Source: Clostridia bacterium | GTDB taxonomy: Bacteria > Bacillota > Clostridia > UMGS1840 | NCBI GenBank assembly: GCA_017625695.1 | Contig: JAGAKI010000073.1 | Location: 34,058-98,057 of the forward strand | DNA: 64,000 nt | Direction of reading: 5' to 3' | Shown: in pieces, positions 45,741 through 54,286 of the stretch | How positions within the stretch are numbered: position 1 is the stretch's first letter | How the letters are laid out: every line of letters starts with the position of its first letter | The notes under the pieces: model-generated | The model's database searches: none | Told to the model about the DNA's origin: nothing | The model's input: only the letters and a program-made list of their open reading frames with translations | Made by a program: the position numbers and the translations under genes

Positions 45741-46212
45741 TATGGTAGCTTTCGTTATTTAAAATTTTAAATCCGCGGTAAATCTGTTCGGTTAAAAACA
45801 GACGTGCTAAATTGTGGGGCAGGGTCATTTTGGAGAGGGAAATTCTCATTTGACAGGCGTTTATCACATCGGGATGCAAGCCGTGTGAGCTTCCGATGAC
45901 AAAGCAAAGTCCCCCTTGGGTTTGTTTTTGGTCAATGAGGGAGGCGAATTCTTCGGAGGAATATTGTTTTGCGTCAATCGCCATTGCAACCGTGACCATA
46001 TTTTTTGGTAAATTTTTTAAGATTTGCTGACCTTCTTTTTGCAGAACTGTTTCGATTTCCTTGTCGGAGGGATGGTCGCTGACCGACAGATCCGCAATCT
46101 CAATATGAGAAAACTCGGTGTATCGGCTTAAGCGTTTTTCATATTCCGACAGTAAATCACGAGTGGCTTTTTCTTTTAATTTGCCCACAGAAATAATTTT
46201 TGTTTTTATCAT
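45736..46212 (-). CDS. rlmH: 23S rRNA (pseudouridine-1915-N3)-methyltransferase
   Basis: 158-residue SPOUT methyltransferase. The N terminus MIKTKIISVGKLKEKATRDL, the SAM knot GLCFVIGSSHGLHPDV and the C-terminal ISLSKMTLPHNLARLFLTEQIYRGFKI (ending with the conserved YHK) are the RlmH signatures. It modifies helix 69 of 23S rRNA. Its ATG overlaps the walJ stop (ATGA-type), so the two are coupled. rlmH next to walJ is the common Firmicutes order. Confidence 0.96.
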   Translation of the reverse strand: MIKTKIISVGKLKEKATRDLLSEYEKRLSRYTEFSHIEIADLSVSDHPSDKEIETVLQKEGQQILKNLPKNMVTVAMAIDAKQYSSEEFASLIDQKQTQGGLCFVIGSSHGLHPDVINACQMRISLSKMTLPHNLARLFLTEQIYRGFKILNNESYHK

Positions 46213-47003
46213 AACAGCACCGTTTCTCCCAAAGCTCCCCGTTCGGATACAGACAGCATCACGTCACGGTTTGCGGTGATGGAATTTGTTTTTAAAACAT
46301 CCTTAACGGTTTCGTATGCTAACTCTGTGGTATTGGCTTCTCCGCTTAAGTGGCCCAAAATGATTTTTTTGGTACCGCCGTTTACCAGATGCGTGGCAAA
46401 TTTGCCTGCATTTTCGTTGGATAAATGTCCGCCGTCTCCACGGATTCTCTGTTTTAAGTGCAGAGGATATGAGCAGTTTTCCAAAGCATTCAAATCGTGA
46501 TTGGATTCCAAAAATACCAAGTCTTTTCCCTTGACATCCGAATACAGATTTTCTGCTAAAAAACCGACATCTGTCAGAATGCTGATACTACGGTTTGCGT
46601 TGGAAATATTGTAGCCCAAGGTCTGACAGGCATCGTGAGGGACCGGAAAGGATTCTACTTGCAAATCCAACACACCCACACTCTGATTCTGACCAATCTG
46701 AAAAATTTTGTCGGTATAGTCGCAGATTTTCGGGTACAGCTCAATGAGAGTTCCCTTGGAACCGCAGACTTTCACATCCAGATTTTTTAAAATCATGGGA
46801 AGTGCTGAAGTGTGGTCTGTGTGGCTGTGCGTTAAAAATACCGCATCTAATTTGCAGATATCTTCTCCGATGGTATGTAGCGTTTCTTTGATTTTTTTAA
46901 AACTGCATCCACAGTCGATGAGAATACGGGTATTCCCGTAAGAAACAAATATTGAGTTTCCGTTGCTTCCGGAGAATAACGGACAAAATTTCAGTGACTC
47001 CAT
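46209..47003 (-). CDS. walJ: MBL-fold metallohydrolase WalJ/YycJ
   Basis: 264 residues. The N-terminal FCPLFSGSNGNSIFVS and the metal motif THSHTDHTSAL with later Asp (LTDVGFL) and His (LGHLSGEAN) ligands match YycJ/WalJ, a beta-lactamase-fold exonuclease linked in Bacillus to the WalKR wall-stress locus. The walKR genes are not present. It precedes rlmH with a four-base overlap and follows murA by 29 bases. Confidence 0.9.
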   Translation of the reverse strand: MESLKFCPLFSGSNGNSIFVSYGNTRILIDCGCSFKKIKETLHTIGEDICKLDAVFLTHSHTDHTSALPMILKNLDVKVCGSKGTLIELYPKICDYTDKIFQIGQNQSVGVLDLQVESFPVPHDACQTLGYNISNANRSISILTDVGFLAENLYSDVKGKDLVFLESNHDLNALENCSYPLHLKQRIRGDGGHLSNENAGKFATHLVNGGTKKIILGHLSGEANTTELAYETVKDVLKTNSITANRDVMLSVSERGALGETVLL

Positions 47004-47032
47004 AGCTTTTCGTTCTTTCAGCGGATTTTTTT

Positions 47033-48286
47033 CTATACTTCTTTTTGAATGTCTCCGCCCAATCCCTTAACTTTTTCAACAATTCTTTCGTAACCCCGTT
47101 CTACGTGATAAATATCGTAGATTTCGGTGGTGCCTCTTGCCATCAGTCCCGCAATCACCATAGCTGCACCGGCACGAAGGTCGGTCGCTTTCACAGGAGC
47201 AGGATACAGCTCGTCCACACCGGTAATCATTGCCATGTTTCCGCTGACATTGATATCGGCACCCATTTTTTTGAGTTCGTCAATGAATTTGAAACGGGAA
47301 TCCCAAACAGTTTCGGTGACGGTACTGGTCCCTTCTGCCACGCTTAACAATGTAACAATCAAAGGTTGCATATCAGTGGGAAATCCGGGGTAGGGCAAGG
47401 TTTTTACCATTGCTTTTTTAGGACGTTTTTTATAATAAACACGAATGGAATCGTCGCCTTCTTCAATGCCGATTCCCATTTCGGTGAGTTTTGCAGTCAA
47501 ACATTCCATATGACGGGGGATGACGTTTTTCACGAGTACATCCCCTTTGGTTGCTGCTGCCATAACCATATAAGTTCCCGCCTCAATCTGGTCGGGAATG
47601 ATGGAATAGGTGGAGCCTTTTAATTCTGATACTCCCACGATTTTGATGGTATCGGTACCGGCACCTTTGATTTTGGCACCCATGGAATTCAAGAAGTTTG
47701 CAATGTCAACAATATGCGGCTCTTTTGCAGCATTTTCGATGGTGGTGGTGCCTTTGGCTTTACAAGCACACAGCATCACGTTGATGGTGGCACCAACCGA
47801 AACCTGGTCGAAGAATACAGAAGCTCCTGTCAGTTCGGTTGCATCGGCAATAATGGCGCCGCCTTTCAGTTCGGTTTCAGCCCCCAACGCTTCAAAGCCT
47901 TTGATATGCTGGTCGATGGGGCGGTTGCCTAAATTGCAGCCACCGGGAAGTGCAACTTCCGCATGGTGATATTTTCCCAAAAGAGCACCTAAAAAATAAT
48001 AAGAGGCTCTCATTTTGGTTGCCAGTTCGTAAGGGACGGTTGTTCCGGACAAATGAGAGGAATCAATCGCTAACACGCCGGGTTCTTTGTATTGTACATC
48101 TACATTCATCTGCTTTAAAATATCAATCATAATCCGGACATCGGAAATATCCGGCACATTTTCCAAAACACAGGGCGTATCCGAAAGAAGAGCAGCCGGA
48201 ATCATAGCAACTGCAACGTTTTTTGCACCGCTGATGGTAACTTCGCCCTGCAAAGGGAATCCGCCGTTAATGATATATTTTTCCAA
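47033..48286 (-). CDS. murA: UDP-N-acetylglucosamine 1-carboxyvinyltransferase
   Basis: 417 residues. First committed step of peptidoglycan synthesis. SGAKNVAVAMIPAALLSD carries the UDP-GlcNAc-binding Lys-Asn, RASYYFLGALLGKYHHAEVALPGGCNLGNRPIDQHI contains the active-site Cys loop, and FPTDMQPLIVTLL and RFKFIDELKKMGAD follow. I chose the TTG at 48286 (GGAAGGTG 11 bases upstream), which gives the family start EKYIINGG and normal length. In-frame ATGs at 48307 and 48364 would add 7 and 26 residues. Confidence 0.9.
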   Translation of the reverse strand: MEKYIINGGFPLQGEVTISGAKNVAVAMIPAALLSDTPCVLENVPDISDVRIMIDILKQMNVDVQYKEPGVLAIDSSHLSGTTVPYELATKMRASYYFLGALLGKYHHAEVALPGGCNLGNRPIDQHIKGFEALGAETELKGGAIIADATELTGASVFFDQVSVGATINVMLCACKAKGTTTIENAAKEPHIVDIANFLNSMGAKIKGAGTDTIKIVGVSELKGSTYSIIPDQIEAGTYMVMAAATKGDVLVKNVIPRHMECLTAKLTEMGIGIEEGDDSIRVYYKKRPKKAMVKTLPYPGFPTDMQPLIVTLLSVAEGTSTVTETVWDSRFKFIDELKKMGADINVSGNMAMITGVDELYPAPVKATDLRAGAAMVIAGLMARGTTEIYDIYHVERGYERIVEKVKGLGGDIQKEV

Positions 48287-48362
48287 AGTATGGGTCACAC
48301 CTTCCATAAAACATTGATGAGTACAAGGCCGCACTACAACCAATTTTACAATCTTACTAAAC

Positions 48363-48371
48363 ATTATAGCA
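48363..48371 (-). promoter_or_regulatory. Extended -10 promoter for murA
   Basis: On the minus strand TGCTATAAT (TG-n-TATAAT). The -35 region is weak (TTTATT). Confidence 0.55.
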
Positions 48372-48449
48372 CAGATTATGAAAAAAATAAAGTCTTTTTT
48401 TGTATTTTTTTATTTTATCAGAAAACATTGAAAAAAATTTTCAAATTTC

Positions 48450-48478
48450 TTGCAAATGGAAAAATTTTGTGCTATACT
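48450..48478 (+). promoter_or_regulatory. Sigma-A promoter for the DD-carboxypeptidase gene
   Basis: TTGCAA (48450-48455), 17 bases, TATACT (48473-48478). Confidence 0.7.
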
Positions 48479-48534
48479 ATATGTTGAGTTATTGTGATTT
48501 GTTTGATAAATTTTTGAAATAATGGAGAGTTACT

Positions 48535-49797
48535 GTGAAAAAACTTATTAGTCTTCTGATTTGTTTGATTCTGACACTGGGAATTGCTTCGGCAATGGGG
48601 CCTGTGCCGGAGTTTGAAATAGCACCCCGGGGAGCCGCTGTGATGGAGGTTCAGACCGGGCAGATTCTGTATCAGAAAAATATGGAAGAAAAAATCTTCC
48701 CTGCCAGCATCACCAAAATTATGACTGCTATGCTGGCATTGGAACATGGGAAGCTGACTGATGTTCTGACGGTTAGTGAACACGCAGTGTATTCGGTGAG
48801 CGGGACCAGTCATATTGCATTGGCACCCGGAGAAGTGCTGACCTTAGAGGAAGCACTCTACGGTTTAATGTTGGCATCTGCCAATGACTGTGCGGTTGCG
48901 ATTGCGGAACATATCGGTCAAAGCGAAAAAGATTTTGTCGAGATGATGAATGTCAAAGCCAAAGAAATCGGTGCAAAAAATACCCATTTTGTCAATCCTC
49001 ACGGCTTACACGATGAAAGTCATTATACCACGGCTTATGATATGGCGTTAATTACCAGAGAAGCTATGAAGAACTCTGATTTTGTGCGGATTTCCGGAAC
49101 GGTGATTTACACGATGTCACCTACCAATCTGCAGACAGAAGAACGTGTGATTTCCAATCAGAATGCAATGCTGAAGCAGGGAACTCATTATTATGAATAT
49201 GCACAGTTCGGAAAAAACGGCTATACCACTCAGGCAAATAACACGATGGTGGTGGAAACCAAGCGGGGAAGCTTAGAACTGATTTGTGTGGTGTTGGACT
49301 GTGTGAATGCTGCAGACAAGTACACCGATGCTGCAAAGCTTTTGGATTTTTGTTATGACAATTACTATAAAACCAAAATCAGTAAAGATGTACTGCAGCC
49401 GCCTGTGGCAAAGCTTTCGGGATGGTTTGGCTCCATCGGGCAGGTAGACTTCACATTGGAAGAAGATGTAGAAGTGATGCTTCCCAATGGAACCGGTGTG
49501 GAACATCTGGACTACCGTTATGATGTGAAAAAAAGCTATAAAACCGCCAGGGAATATCATGCCGCAGTGACAGTCAGCGTGGGAGAAGAGGAGTTGTTTC
49601 AGATTCCGCTTTCCGGTGTTGCAACCAAGAAAGTTACTTTTTATAATGTGTTAAAAACTGTATTACTCAGTCTGTTGGTGATTGTTGTATTTTTACTTGG
49701 TGTGGTGATTTACTACATTTTAGATGCCGACCGTAAGAAAAAACAGCGTCGGAAAGCAAAAATCAGACGAACCCTCCGGGTGAAAAAAGATATTTAG
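48535..49797 (+). CDS. D-alanyl-D-alanine carboxypeptidase, S11 family
   Basis: 420 residues from a GTG start behind GGAGAG. A signal peptide (1-20), a penicillin-binding-protein catalytic domain with SITK (Ser58-Lys61) and SAN (114-116), a beta domain, then a C-terminal membrane helix (about 365-395) and a basic tail. It trims D-Ala from peptidoglycan stem peptides. The third motif, KTG in the family, reads KNG at 227-229. DacF-type enzymes act during sporulation, but no sporulation promoter was seen. Confidence 0.9.
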   Translation: MKKLISLLICLILTLGIASAMGPVPEFEIAPRGAAVMEVQTGQILYQKNMEEKIFPASITKIMTAMLALEHGKLTDVLTVSEHAVYSVSGTSHIALAPGEVLTLEEALYGLMLASANDCAVAIAEHIGQSEKDFVEMMNVKAKEIGAKNTHFVNPHGLHDESHYTTAYDMALITREAMKNSDFVRISGTVIYTMSPTNLQTEERVISNQNAMLKQGTHYYEYAQFGKNGYTTQANNTMVVETKRGSLELICVVLDCVNAADKYTDAAKLLDFCYDNYYKTKISKDVLQPPVAKLSGWFGSIGQVDFTLEEDVEVMLPNGTGVEHLDYRYDVKKSYKTAREYHAAVTVSVGEEELFQIPLSGVATKKVTFYNVLKTVLLSLLVIVVFLLGVVIYYILDADRKKKQRRKAKIRRTLRVKKDI

Positions 49798-49905
49798 TTT
49801 TTTGATATTTTTTTTAAAAAAATAAAATACTAATCATGTAGCAAAAAAATTTTAAATATACATTGCATCCCCAAGAAGGGAGCAGTAGTGAAAGGAAATT
49901 TGGCT

Positions 49906-50676
49906 ATGATTTTAGCAATTGATGTGGGAAACTCCAATATTGTGATTGGAGCCATCCATGACAGTCAGGTGCAGTTTGTATCCAGGATGGCAACCGAGGG
50001 GTGCCGTACCGAGGATCAGTATGCCATCTATTTTCGGGAAATTCTGAGTCTTTATCAGATGAATGGTTCGGATTTTTCCGGTGGAATTATTTCCAGTGTG
50101 GTTCCTCCTGTTACCAACGTGATTGCAAAAGCAGTCGAAAAAACTATCGGGAAAGAACCGCTGATTGTGGGGCCAGGAATCAAAACAGGATTGAACATTA
50201 CCATTGACAATCCTTCTCAGCTTGGGTCGGATATTGTAGTAGATAATGTGGCGGCACGGCATTTGTACCGTGGTGCCGTTATCGTGATTGATATGGGAAC
50301 CGCTACCACAATTTCGGCAACCGATGAAAAAGGAAATATCCGTGGCGGTGCTATTGCGCCCGGCGTGGGTATCTCGTTAAATGCACTTTCTCAGAATGCG
50401 GCACAGCTTCAGGGCATTAACCTGGAGAATCCTAAAAAAGTGATCGGAACCAATACGGTGGATTCTATGAAATCCGGAATGGTTTACGGTTGGGCATCTA
50501 TGCTTGACGGTATGATTGAACGGTTTTTAGAGGAGCTTGGAACTCCTGCTACCGTGATTGCAACCGGGGGACACGCAAAATATATCATCCCTCATTGCAA
50601 ACAGAATATCGTGTATAATGAAAATCTGTTACTTACCGGACTGGATCTGGTGTATCAGATGAATTGTAAAGCTTAA
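49906..50676 (+). CDS. coaX: Type III pantothenate kinase
   Basis: 256 residues of the ASKHA fold. ILAIDVGNSNIVIG (phosphate 1), the substrate segment QLGSDIVVDNVAA, VIDMGTATTISA and GGAIAPGVGISLNAL are diagnostic. It makes 4'-phosphopantothenate, the start of CoA synthesis. AAAGGA lies eight bases before the ATG at 49906; a GTG at 49888 with AAGGGAG is a possible longer start. The next gene encodes an ECF substrate-binding protein. Confidence 0.94.
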   Translation: MILAIDVGNSNIVIGAIHDSQVQFVSRMATEGCRTEDQYAIYFREILSLYQMNGSDFSGGIISSVVPPVTNVIAKAVEKTIGKEPLIVGPGIKTGLNITIDNPSQLGSDIVVDNVAARHLYRGAVIVIDMGTATTISATDEKGNIRGGAIAPGVGISLNALSQNAAQLQGINLENPKKVIGTNTVDSMKSGMVYGWASMLDGMIERFLEELGTPATVIATGGHAKYIIPHCKQNIVYNENLLLTGLDLVYQMNCKA

Positions 50677-50695
50677 CTTTTTTGGGAGGATTTTA

Positions 50696-51292
50696 ATGAT
50701 GGAAAAAATGATGATAGAAAGAAATAAAATGGATACCAAAAAATTGGTATTGGGAGCATTGTTGACCGCATTGGTAGTAGTGCTTCAGTTGATGGGAAGC
50801 TTTATTCGGTTTGGACCATTCTCCATTTCTCTGGTTTTAATCCCCATTGTTATCGGTGCGGCAACCTGCGGGATTGGCATCGGCGGATGGCTGGGTTTGG
50901 TATTTGGCGTTACCGTTTTGTTAAGCGGAGATGCAGCTGCATTTTTTGCGGTGAATGTACCGGGAACGATTATTACTGTTTTGTTAAAAGGTATTCTTTG
51001 CGGAGTGTTGTCCGGTTGGGGATATCAGCTTTTGGAAAAGTATAACCGTTATCTTGCCGTTGTGGTTGCAGCGGTGATTTGTCCTTTGGTGAATACCGGC
51101 GTGTTCTTATTGGGATGTTCGGTATTCTTTATGGAAACGATTACTGCCTGGGCACAGGAATTCGGATTTGGTAACGATGTTGCCCGTTATGCGGTATTTG
51201 GACTGGTGGGAATCAATTTCCCGGTAGAACTTGCTTTTAATTTAGTATTAAGTCCCGTGATTGTAAGACTGTTAGGTATCAGAAATAAGTAA
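50696..51292 (+). CDS. ECF transporter substrate-binding (S) component
   Basis: 198 residues with about six helices and the S-component pattern: TKKLVLGALLTALVVVLQLMG at the N terminus (Ala-rich helix 1), FSISLVLIPIVIGA and a later NFPVELAFNLVLSPVI. It needs a shared EcfA-EcfA'-EcfT module that is not in this window. It follows coaX by 19 bases with GGGAGGA, so pantothenate is a sensible guess for the substrate (PanT-like), but the sequence alone does not prove it. Confidence 0.85.
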   Translation: MMEKMMIERNKMDTKKLVLGALLTALVVVLQLMGSFIRFGPFSISLVLIPIVIGAATCGIGIGGWLGLVFGVTVLLSGDAAAFFAVNVPGTIITVLLKGILCGVLSGWGYQLLEKYNRYLAVVVAAVICPLVNTGVFLLGCSVFFMETITAWAQEFGFGNDVARYAVFGLVGINFPVELAFNLVLSPVIVRLLGIRNK

Positions 51293-51313
51293 CTGAGAAA
51301 GGCGGTTTTTAGT

Positions 51314-51991
51314 ATGGAAGCATTCAGACAACGTAAAAAGAAAACCTTTTTATGGATTGGTTTGGGAGTTCTTCTTCTCCCTGTGCTCATTGTGCTTCTT
51401 TACACGCTGACCAAAAAAATTACCGGTTTGACGCCTGATGATATTTTTGCCTTTGCCGGTGGAAATGTTTTCATTGAGATGGGGGTTGTTTTGCTCATCT
51501 ATGCGGTAAAATCGGTATTGTTTTTCATTCCTATTGCCTTTTGTTATATTCTGACGGGAAATCTTTTTCCTCCAATGTACAGCATTCTATTAAATATCTT
51601 GGGCGTTTCTCTTACTTTGACCCTCACTTTTTTCTTAGGGAAAAAGCTTGGAAAAAACTTTGTGGAAAAGATTGTCAGCCGTTCCAAAAAGGCTAAAAAG
51701 TTTATGGAAGATACCGAAAAAAGCAACGTCACTTTGTTTGCGTTACGGGCATCCAACATTTTCCCCGTGGAACTGATTTCTTTAGTCTGCGGTTGCAGCG
51801 GTTACGGTTACTGGAGTTTTTTGGGACTGTCTCTTTTAGCAATGGTACCTACATTGATTCCCTTTTCCATTATGGGAGAAGCCTTGAAAAATCCTATGTC
51901 AAAAGAATTCTGGATTCCCTTTGCCATTGTCATTGTAATGATGGTTGGCTCCTTGATTTTTTATAAACTCCGTCATAAAGACGAGGAATAA
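51314..51991 (+). CDS. TVP38/TMEM64 (VTT domain) membrane protein
   Basis: 225 residues with about five to six helices. The VTT/SNARE-associated signature region is YILTGNLFPPMYSILLNILG, FFLGKKLGKNFVEKIVSR and NIFPVELISLVCGCSGYGY. Related DedA/TVP38 proteins act in membrane lipid movement, including carrier recycling in some cases. It follows the ECF gene by 21 bases with GAAAGGC and ends at a terminator. Confidence 0.85.
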   Translation: MEAFRQRKKKTFLWIGLGVLLLPVLIVLLYTLTKKITGLTPDDIFAFAGGNVFIEMGVVLLIYAVKSVLFFIPIAFCYILTGNLFPPMYSILLNILGVSLTLTLTFFLGKKLGKNFVEKIVSRSKKAKKFMEDTEKSNVTLFALRASNIFPVELISLVCGCSGYGYWSFLGLSLLAMVPTLIPFSIMGEALKNPMSKEFWIPFAIVIVMMVGSLIFYKLRHKDEE

Positions 51992-51997
51992 TACGAA

Positions 51998-52039
51998 AAA
52001 GGGAAACACTATTTTGTGATAGTGTTTCCCTTTTTCTGT
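51998..52039 (+). terminator. Terminator after the TVP38 gene
   Basis: AAAAAGGGAAACACTA-TTTTG-TGATAGTGTTTCCCTTTTT. Confidence 0.9.
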
Positions 52040-52109
52040 TTTCTCTGCTTTCGCATTCCCTTTGAGCAATATTCAATTTCACTGCAAACAATCAGAAAAT
52101 TCTGCGCAA

Positions 52110-52302
52110 TAAAAAATGCGCCTACCGAAGCAGACGCATAAAAATGCAAACTCCGATAGTCGCGAAACCAATTTAATTGAACGGAGCACAAGGGCATGTC
52201 AATCACAAGGAATTTGCATTTTTTGCAATATTCGCATGATTGATATACCCCAAAAAAAGGTATAAAAATACCCCGTTTCAAACTATTAAATTGATTTCGC
52301 AC
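52110..52302 (-). ncRNA. Free-standing structured small RNA, 6S-like fold
   Basis: About 190 bases on the minus strand with promoter and terminator but no convincing coding frame. The 5' arm (52301 down to 52273) pairs with the 3' arm (52184 down to 52161) through GCGAAA.CAATTTAAT...TGAA.CGG. Inside is an asymmetric bubble, then an apical stem with TCAATCA/TGATTGA, GAATATTGCA/TGCAAATTC and GGGTAT/CATGCCC. The 3' end is a terminator with a TTCG loop (52116-52139) and T tail. A long hairpin with a central bubble fits 6S RNA (ssrS), but no diagnostic sequence was recognised. Confidence 0.6.
52111..52139 (-). terminator. Terminator of the small RNA
   Basis: ATGCGTCTGC-TTCG-GTAGGCGCAT followed by TTTTT on the minus strand: a ten-base stem with G-U pairs and a stable tetraloop. 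Confidence 0.85.
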
Positions 52303-52306
52303 AATA

Positions 52307-52335
52307 ATTATAGCATAGTTTTCCAAAAAATGCAA
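52307..52335 (-). promoter_or_regulatory. Sigma-A promoter of the small RNA
   Basis: On the minus strand TTGCAT (52330-52335), 17 bases, TATAAT (52307-52312); predicted start near 52300-52302. Confidence 0.8.
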
Positions 52336-52416
52336 CAGTTTTTTTGCGAAAAGAAAATTTTGCAGGAATAAAAAAATTTTGCTGTGGCATACTAAAGGAA
52401 AAAAGGTTGTGAGCGT

Positions 52417-52851
52417 ATGGTAGAACAAGATACCATAAAACTGTTACGGGAATGTGATGCCGGAGTAAAAATGGGGATATCCTCTCTGGATGATGTGATT
52501 TCTCTGGTTGGCGACGGAGAACTCAAAAAACTGCTGGAAGATTGCAAAAAACGTCATGAAGAACTGCAGAGCGATCTGGAAAAGCTGTTAGACAAGTACA
52601 AAGATGACGGGAAAGAACCTGCATTGATTGCCAAGGGGATGTCCTGGATGAAAACCAATATGAAACTGATGATGAACGCTTCTGACCAGACCATTGCTGA
52701 TTTAATGACCGATGGCTGCAATATGGGAGTGAAATCGCTTCATATGTATTTGAATCAATACCGGGCGGCAGATGAGGATTCCAAAAACATTACCAAACGG
52801 TTGATTGATCTGGAAGAAACTCTGGCAATGGATATCCGAAAGTTCTTGTGA
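52417..52851 (+). CDS. Predicted four-helix-bundle protein (DUF2383-like)
   Basis: 144 residues, all helical by pattern, with ISSLDDVISLVGDGELKKLLEDC, MSWMKTNMKLMM and QTIADLMTDGCNMGVKSLHMYL. It looks like the ferritin-like four-helix families common in Clostridia, without a clear metal-binding set. No signal peptide. AAAAGG lies before the ATG. It is divergent from the small RNA on the other strand. Function unknown. Confidence 0.7.
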   Translation: MVEQDTIKLLRECDAGVKMGISSLDDVISLVGDGELKKLLEDCKKRHEELQSDLEKLLDKYKDDGKEPALIAKGMSWMKTNMKLMMNASDQTIADLMTDGCNMGVKSLHMYLNQYRAADEDSKNITKRLIDLEETLAMDIRKFL

Positions 52852-52876
52852 ATTTTTAATTTTTGGAATATTTTGT

Positions 52877-52913
52877 CAAAGATGTTGACAATTCAACATC
52901 TTTGTGGTAAAAT
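52877..52913 (+). promoter_or_regulatory. marR promoter with a palindromic operator over the -35
   Basis: CAAAGATGTTGA (52877-52888) and TCAACATCTTTG (52893-52904) are perfect 12-base complements four bases apart. The -35 TTGACA (52885-52890) lies inside; after 17 bases comes TAAAAT (52908-52913). This suggests autorepression by MarR. Confidence 0.8.
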
Positions 52914-52962
52914 AGACTTGTTGATTTTTCAATAAGTCTATTTTTAATGAGGCGATTAACTT

Positions 52963-53409
52963 ATGATCGGACGCTTTGAAATTTTTTCATTGGGGTTGTC
53001 TCAGCTGACAAGCGGATGGAACAAAATTGCTACTGAAGAATTAAAACCTTTTGGACTCAAAGGAAGAGCTTCGGTGTATATGATAGCTTTATATAAGAGT
53101 GAAGAAGGGTTAACCTGTGCCAAGCTTTCGGAAATTTGTCACAGAGATAAGGCAGAAGCATCCCGGGTAATTTCCGACATGGAAAAAAAGGGACTGGTGG
53201 AAAAAGAGAAGGTGACAGGAAACAGTTACCGTGCAAAAATCCGTTTGACCGAAGCCGGCAGAAAAGCCACTTACGAACTCAGAGAACGAATTAAATTAGC
53301 AGTAGAAAAGGGTGGAGCCGGCCTCACTGATGAAGAACGGGAACATTTTTATTATGCCCTTCAGGTAATTGCTGACAATCTTCATAAAATCAGCAAAGAA
53401 GGACTGTAA
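52963..53409 (+). CDS. MarR family transcriptional regulator
   Basis: 148 residues with a winged helix: LTCAKLSEICHRDKAEASRVISDMEKKGLVEKE and a wing RAKIRLTEAGRKATYEL. Helices at both ends form the dimer interface. It probably represses its own promoter through the 28-base palindrome upstream and may sense a lipophilic or phenolic ligand. The degV gene follows by 22 bases, so fatty-acid-related control is possible. Confidence 0.9.
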   Translation: MIGRFEIFSLGLSQLTSGWNKIATEELKPFGLKGRASVYMIALYKSEEGLTCAKLSEICHRDKAEASRVISDMEKKGLVEKEKVTGNSYRAKIRLTEAGRKATYELRERIKLAVEKGGAGLTDEEREHFYYALQVIADNLHKISKEGL

Positions 53410-53431
53410 TATCAGATAGGAGAACACGAAC

Positions 53432-54271
53432 ATGAAAACAAGAATTATTATTGATTCCACTGCCAATTTTAAACAGACGCTCAGAGATATGGCTACTGTG
53501 ATACCGTTGACGGTGCGATTCGGCGAAGAAGAATATATCGATGGCGTTACCATCACAAATGAAGAATTCTATCAGAAATTAGAAAGTGTGGAACAGCTTC
53601 CCACTACTTCTCAGGTAACTCCCGAAGAATTCCGTCAAGTGTTTCAGGAAGTGACAGATGCTGGGGATGAAGCGGTGGTTATTACCGTTGCTTCCGGACT
53701 TTCCGGTACCTGTCAGAGTGCCAATATCGCGGCAATGGAATTTGACAACATTTATGTGGTGGATTCAGGCAATGTTGCAGTTGGCTCCGGCGTTATTGTA
53801 GAATATGCATTCCGTTTACTAAAAGAAGGAAAGTCTGCAAAAGAAATCAAGGAAATTCTGGATGCAGAAGTAGGTAAGGTTCATATCATTGCGATGGTAG
53901 ACACCCTAAAATATCTGAAAATGGGTGGAAGAATATCCGGTGCAGTCGCTTTGGCAGGCAGCTTGTTACACATTAAACCCATTGTAGAGGTGTATGATGG
54001 AGCCATTCATCAGATTGCCAAAGCACAGGGTGCAAGAAAGGGCAATCAGGTGTTGATTCAGGAAATCCAGAAAGTTGGAGATATTGATTTCACAAAGCCT
54101 GTTTTGTTTGGTCATAGCGGTCAGACTGACGAAGGAATGAAACTGTTTTTAGAAAATACCAAAGCGTTCTGGGAAGGAAAAGATGTACCCGACGAATCCA
54201 TTCTGATGGGTAGTACTATCGGTACTCATGCAGGCCCTGGCATTGTTGCAATTGGATTCTTCACAAAGTAA
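53432..54271 (+). CDS. DegV family fatty-acid-binding protein
   Basis: 279 residues. DegV features: IIIDSTANF at the N terminus, LPTTSQVTPEEF, the SGLSGTCQSA motif, DTLKYLKMGGRISGA and HSGQTDEGM, with the C-terminal STIGTHAGPGIVAIGF. Such proteins (FakB) present fatty acids to FakA kinase for phospholipid synthesis. No fakA is in this window. AGGAG precedes the ATG, and the gene lies in the marR operon. Confidence 0.93.
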   Translation: MKTRIIIDSTANFKQTLRDMATVIPLTVRFGEEEYIDGVTITNEEFYQKLESVEQLPTTSQVTPEEFRQVFQEVTDAGDEAVVITVASGLSGTCQSANIAAMEFDNIYVVDSGNVAVGSGVIVEYAFRLLKEGKSAKEIKEILDAEVGKVHIIAMVDTLKYLKMGGRISGAVALAGSLLHIKPIVEVYDGAIHQIAKAQGARKGNQVLIQEIQKVGDIDFTKPVLFGHSGQTDEGMKLFLENTKAFWEGKDVPDESILMGSTIGTHAGPGIVAIGFFTK

Positions 54272-54286
54272 TCGGAGTGAATGAGA

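Noticed and set aside
52009..52428. Minus-strand frame of 139 codons
   Set aside because: Overlaps a terminator and a structured RNA and starts opposite another gene; Cys/Phe-rich with no family resemblance.
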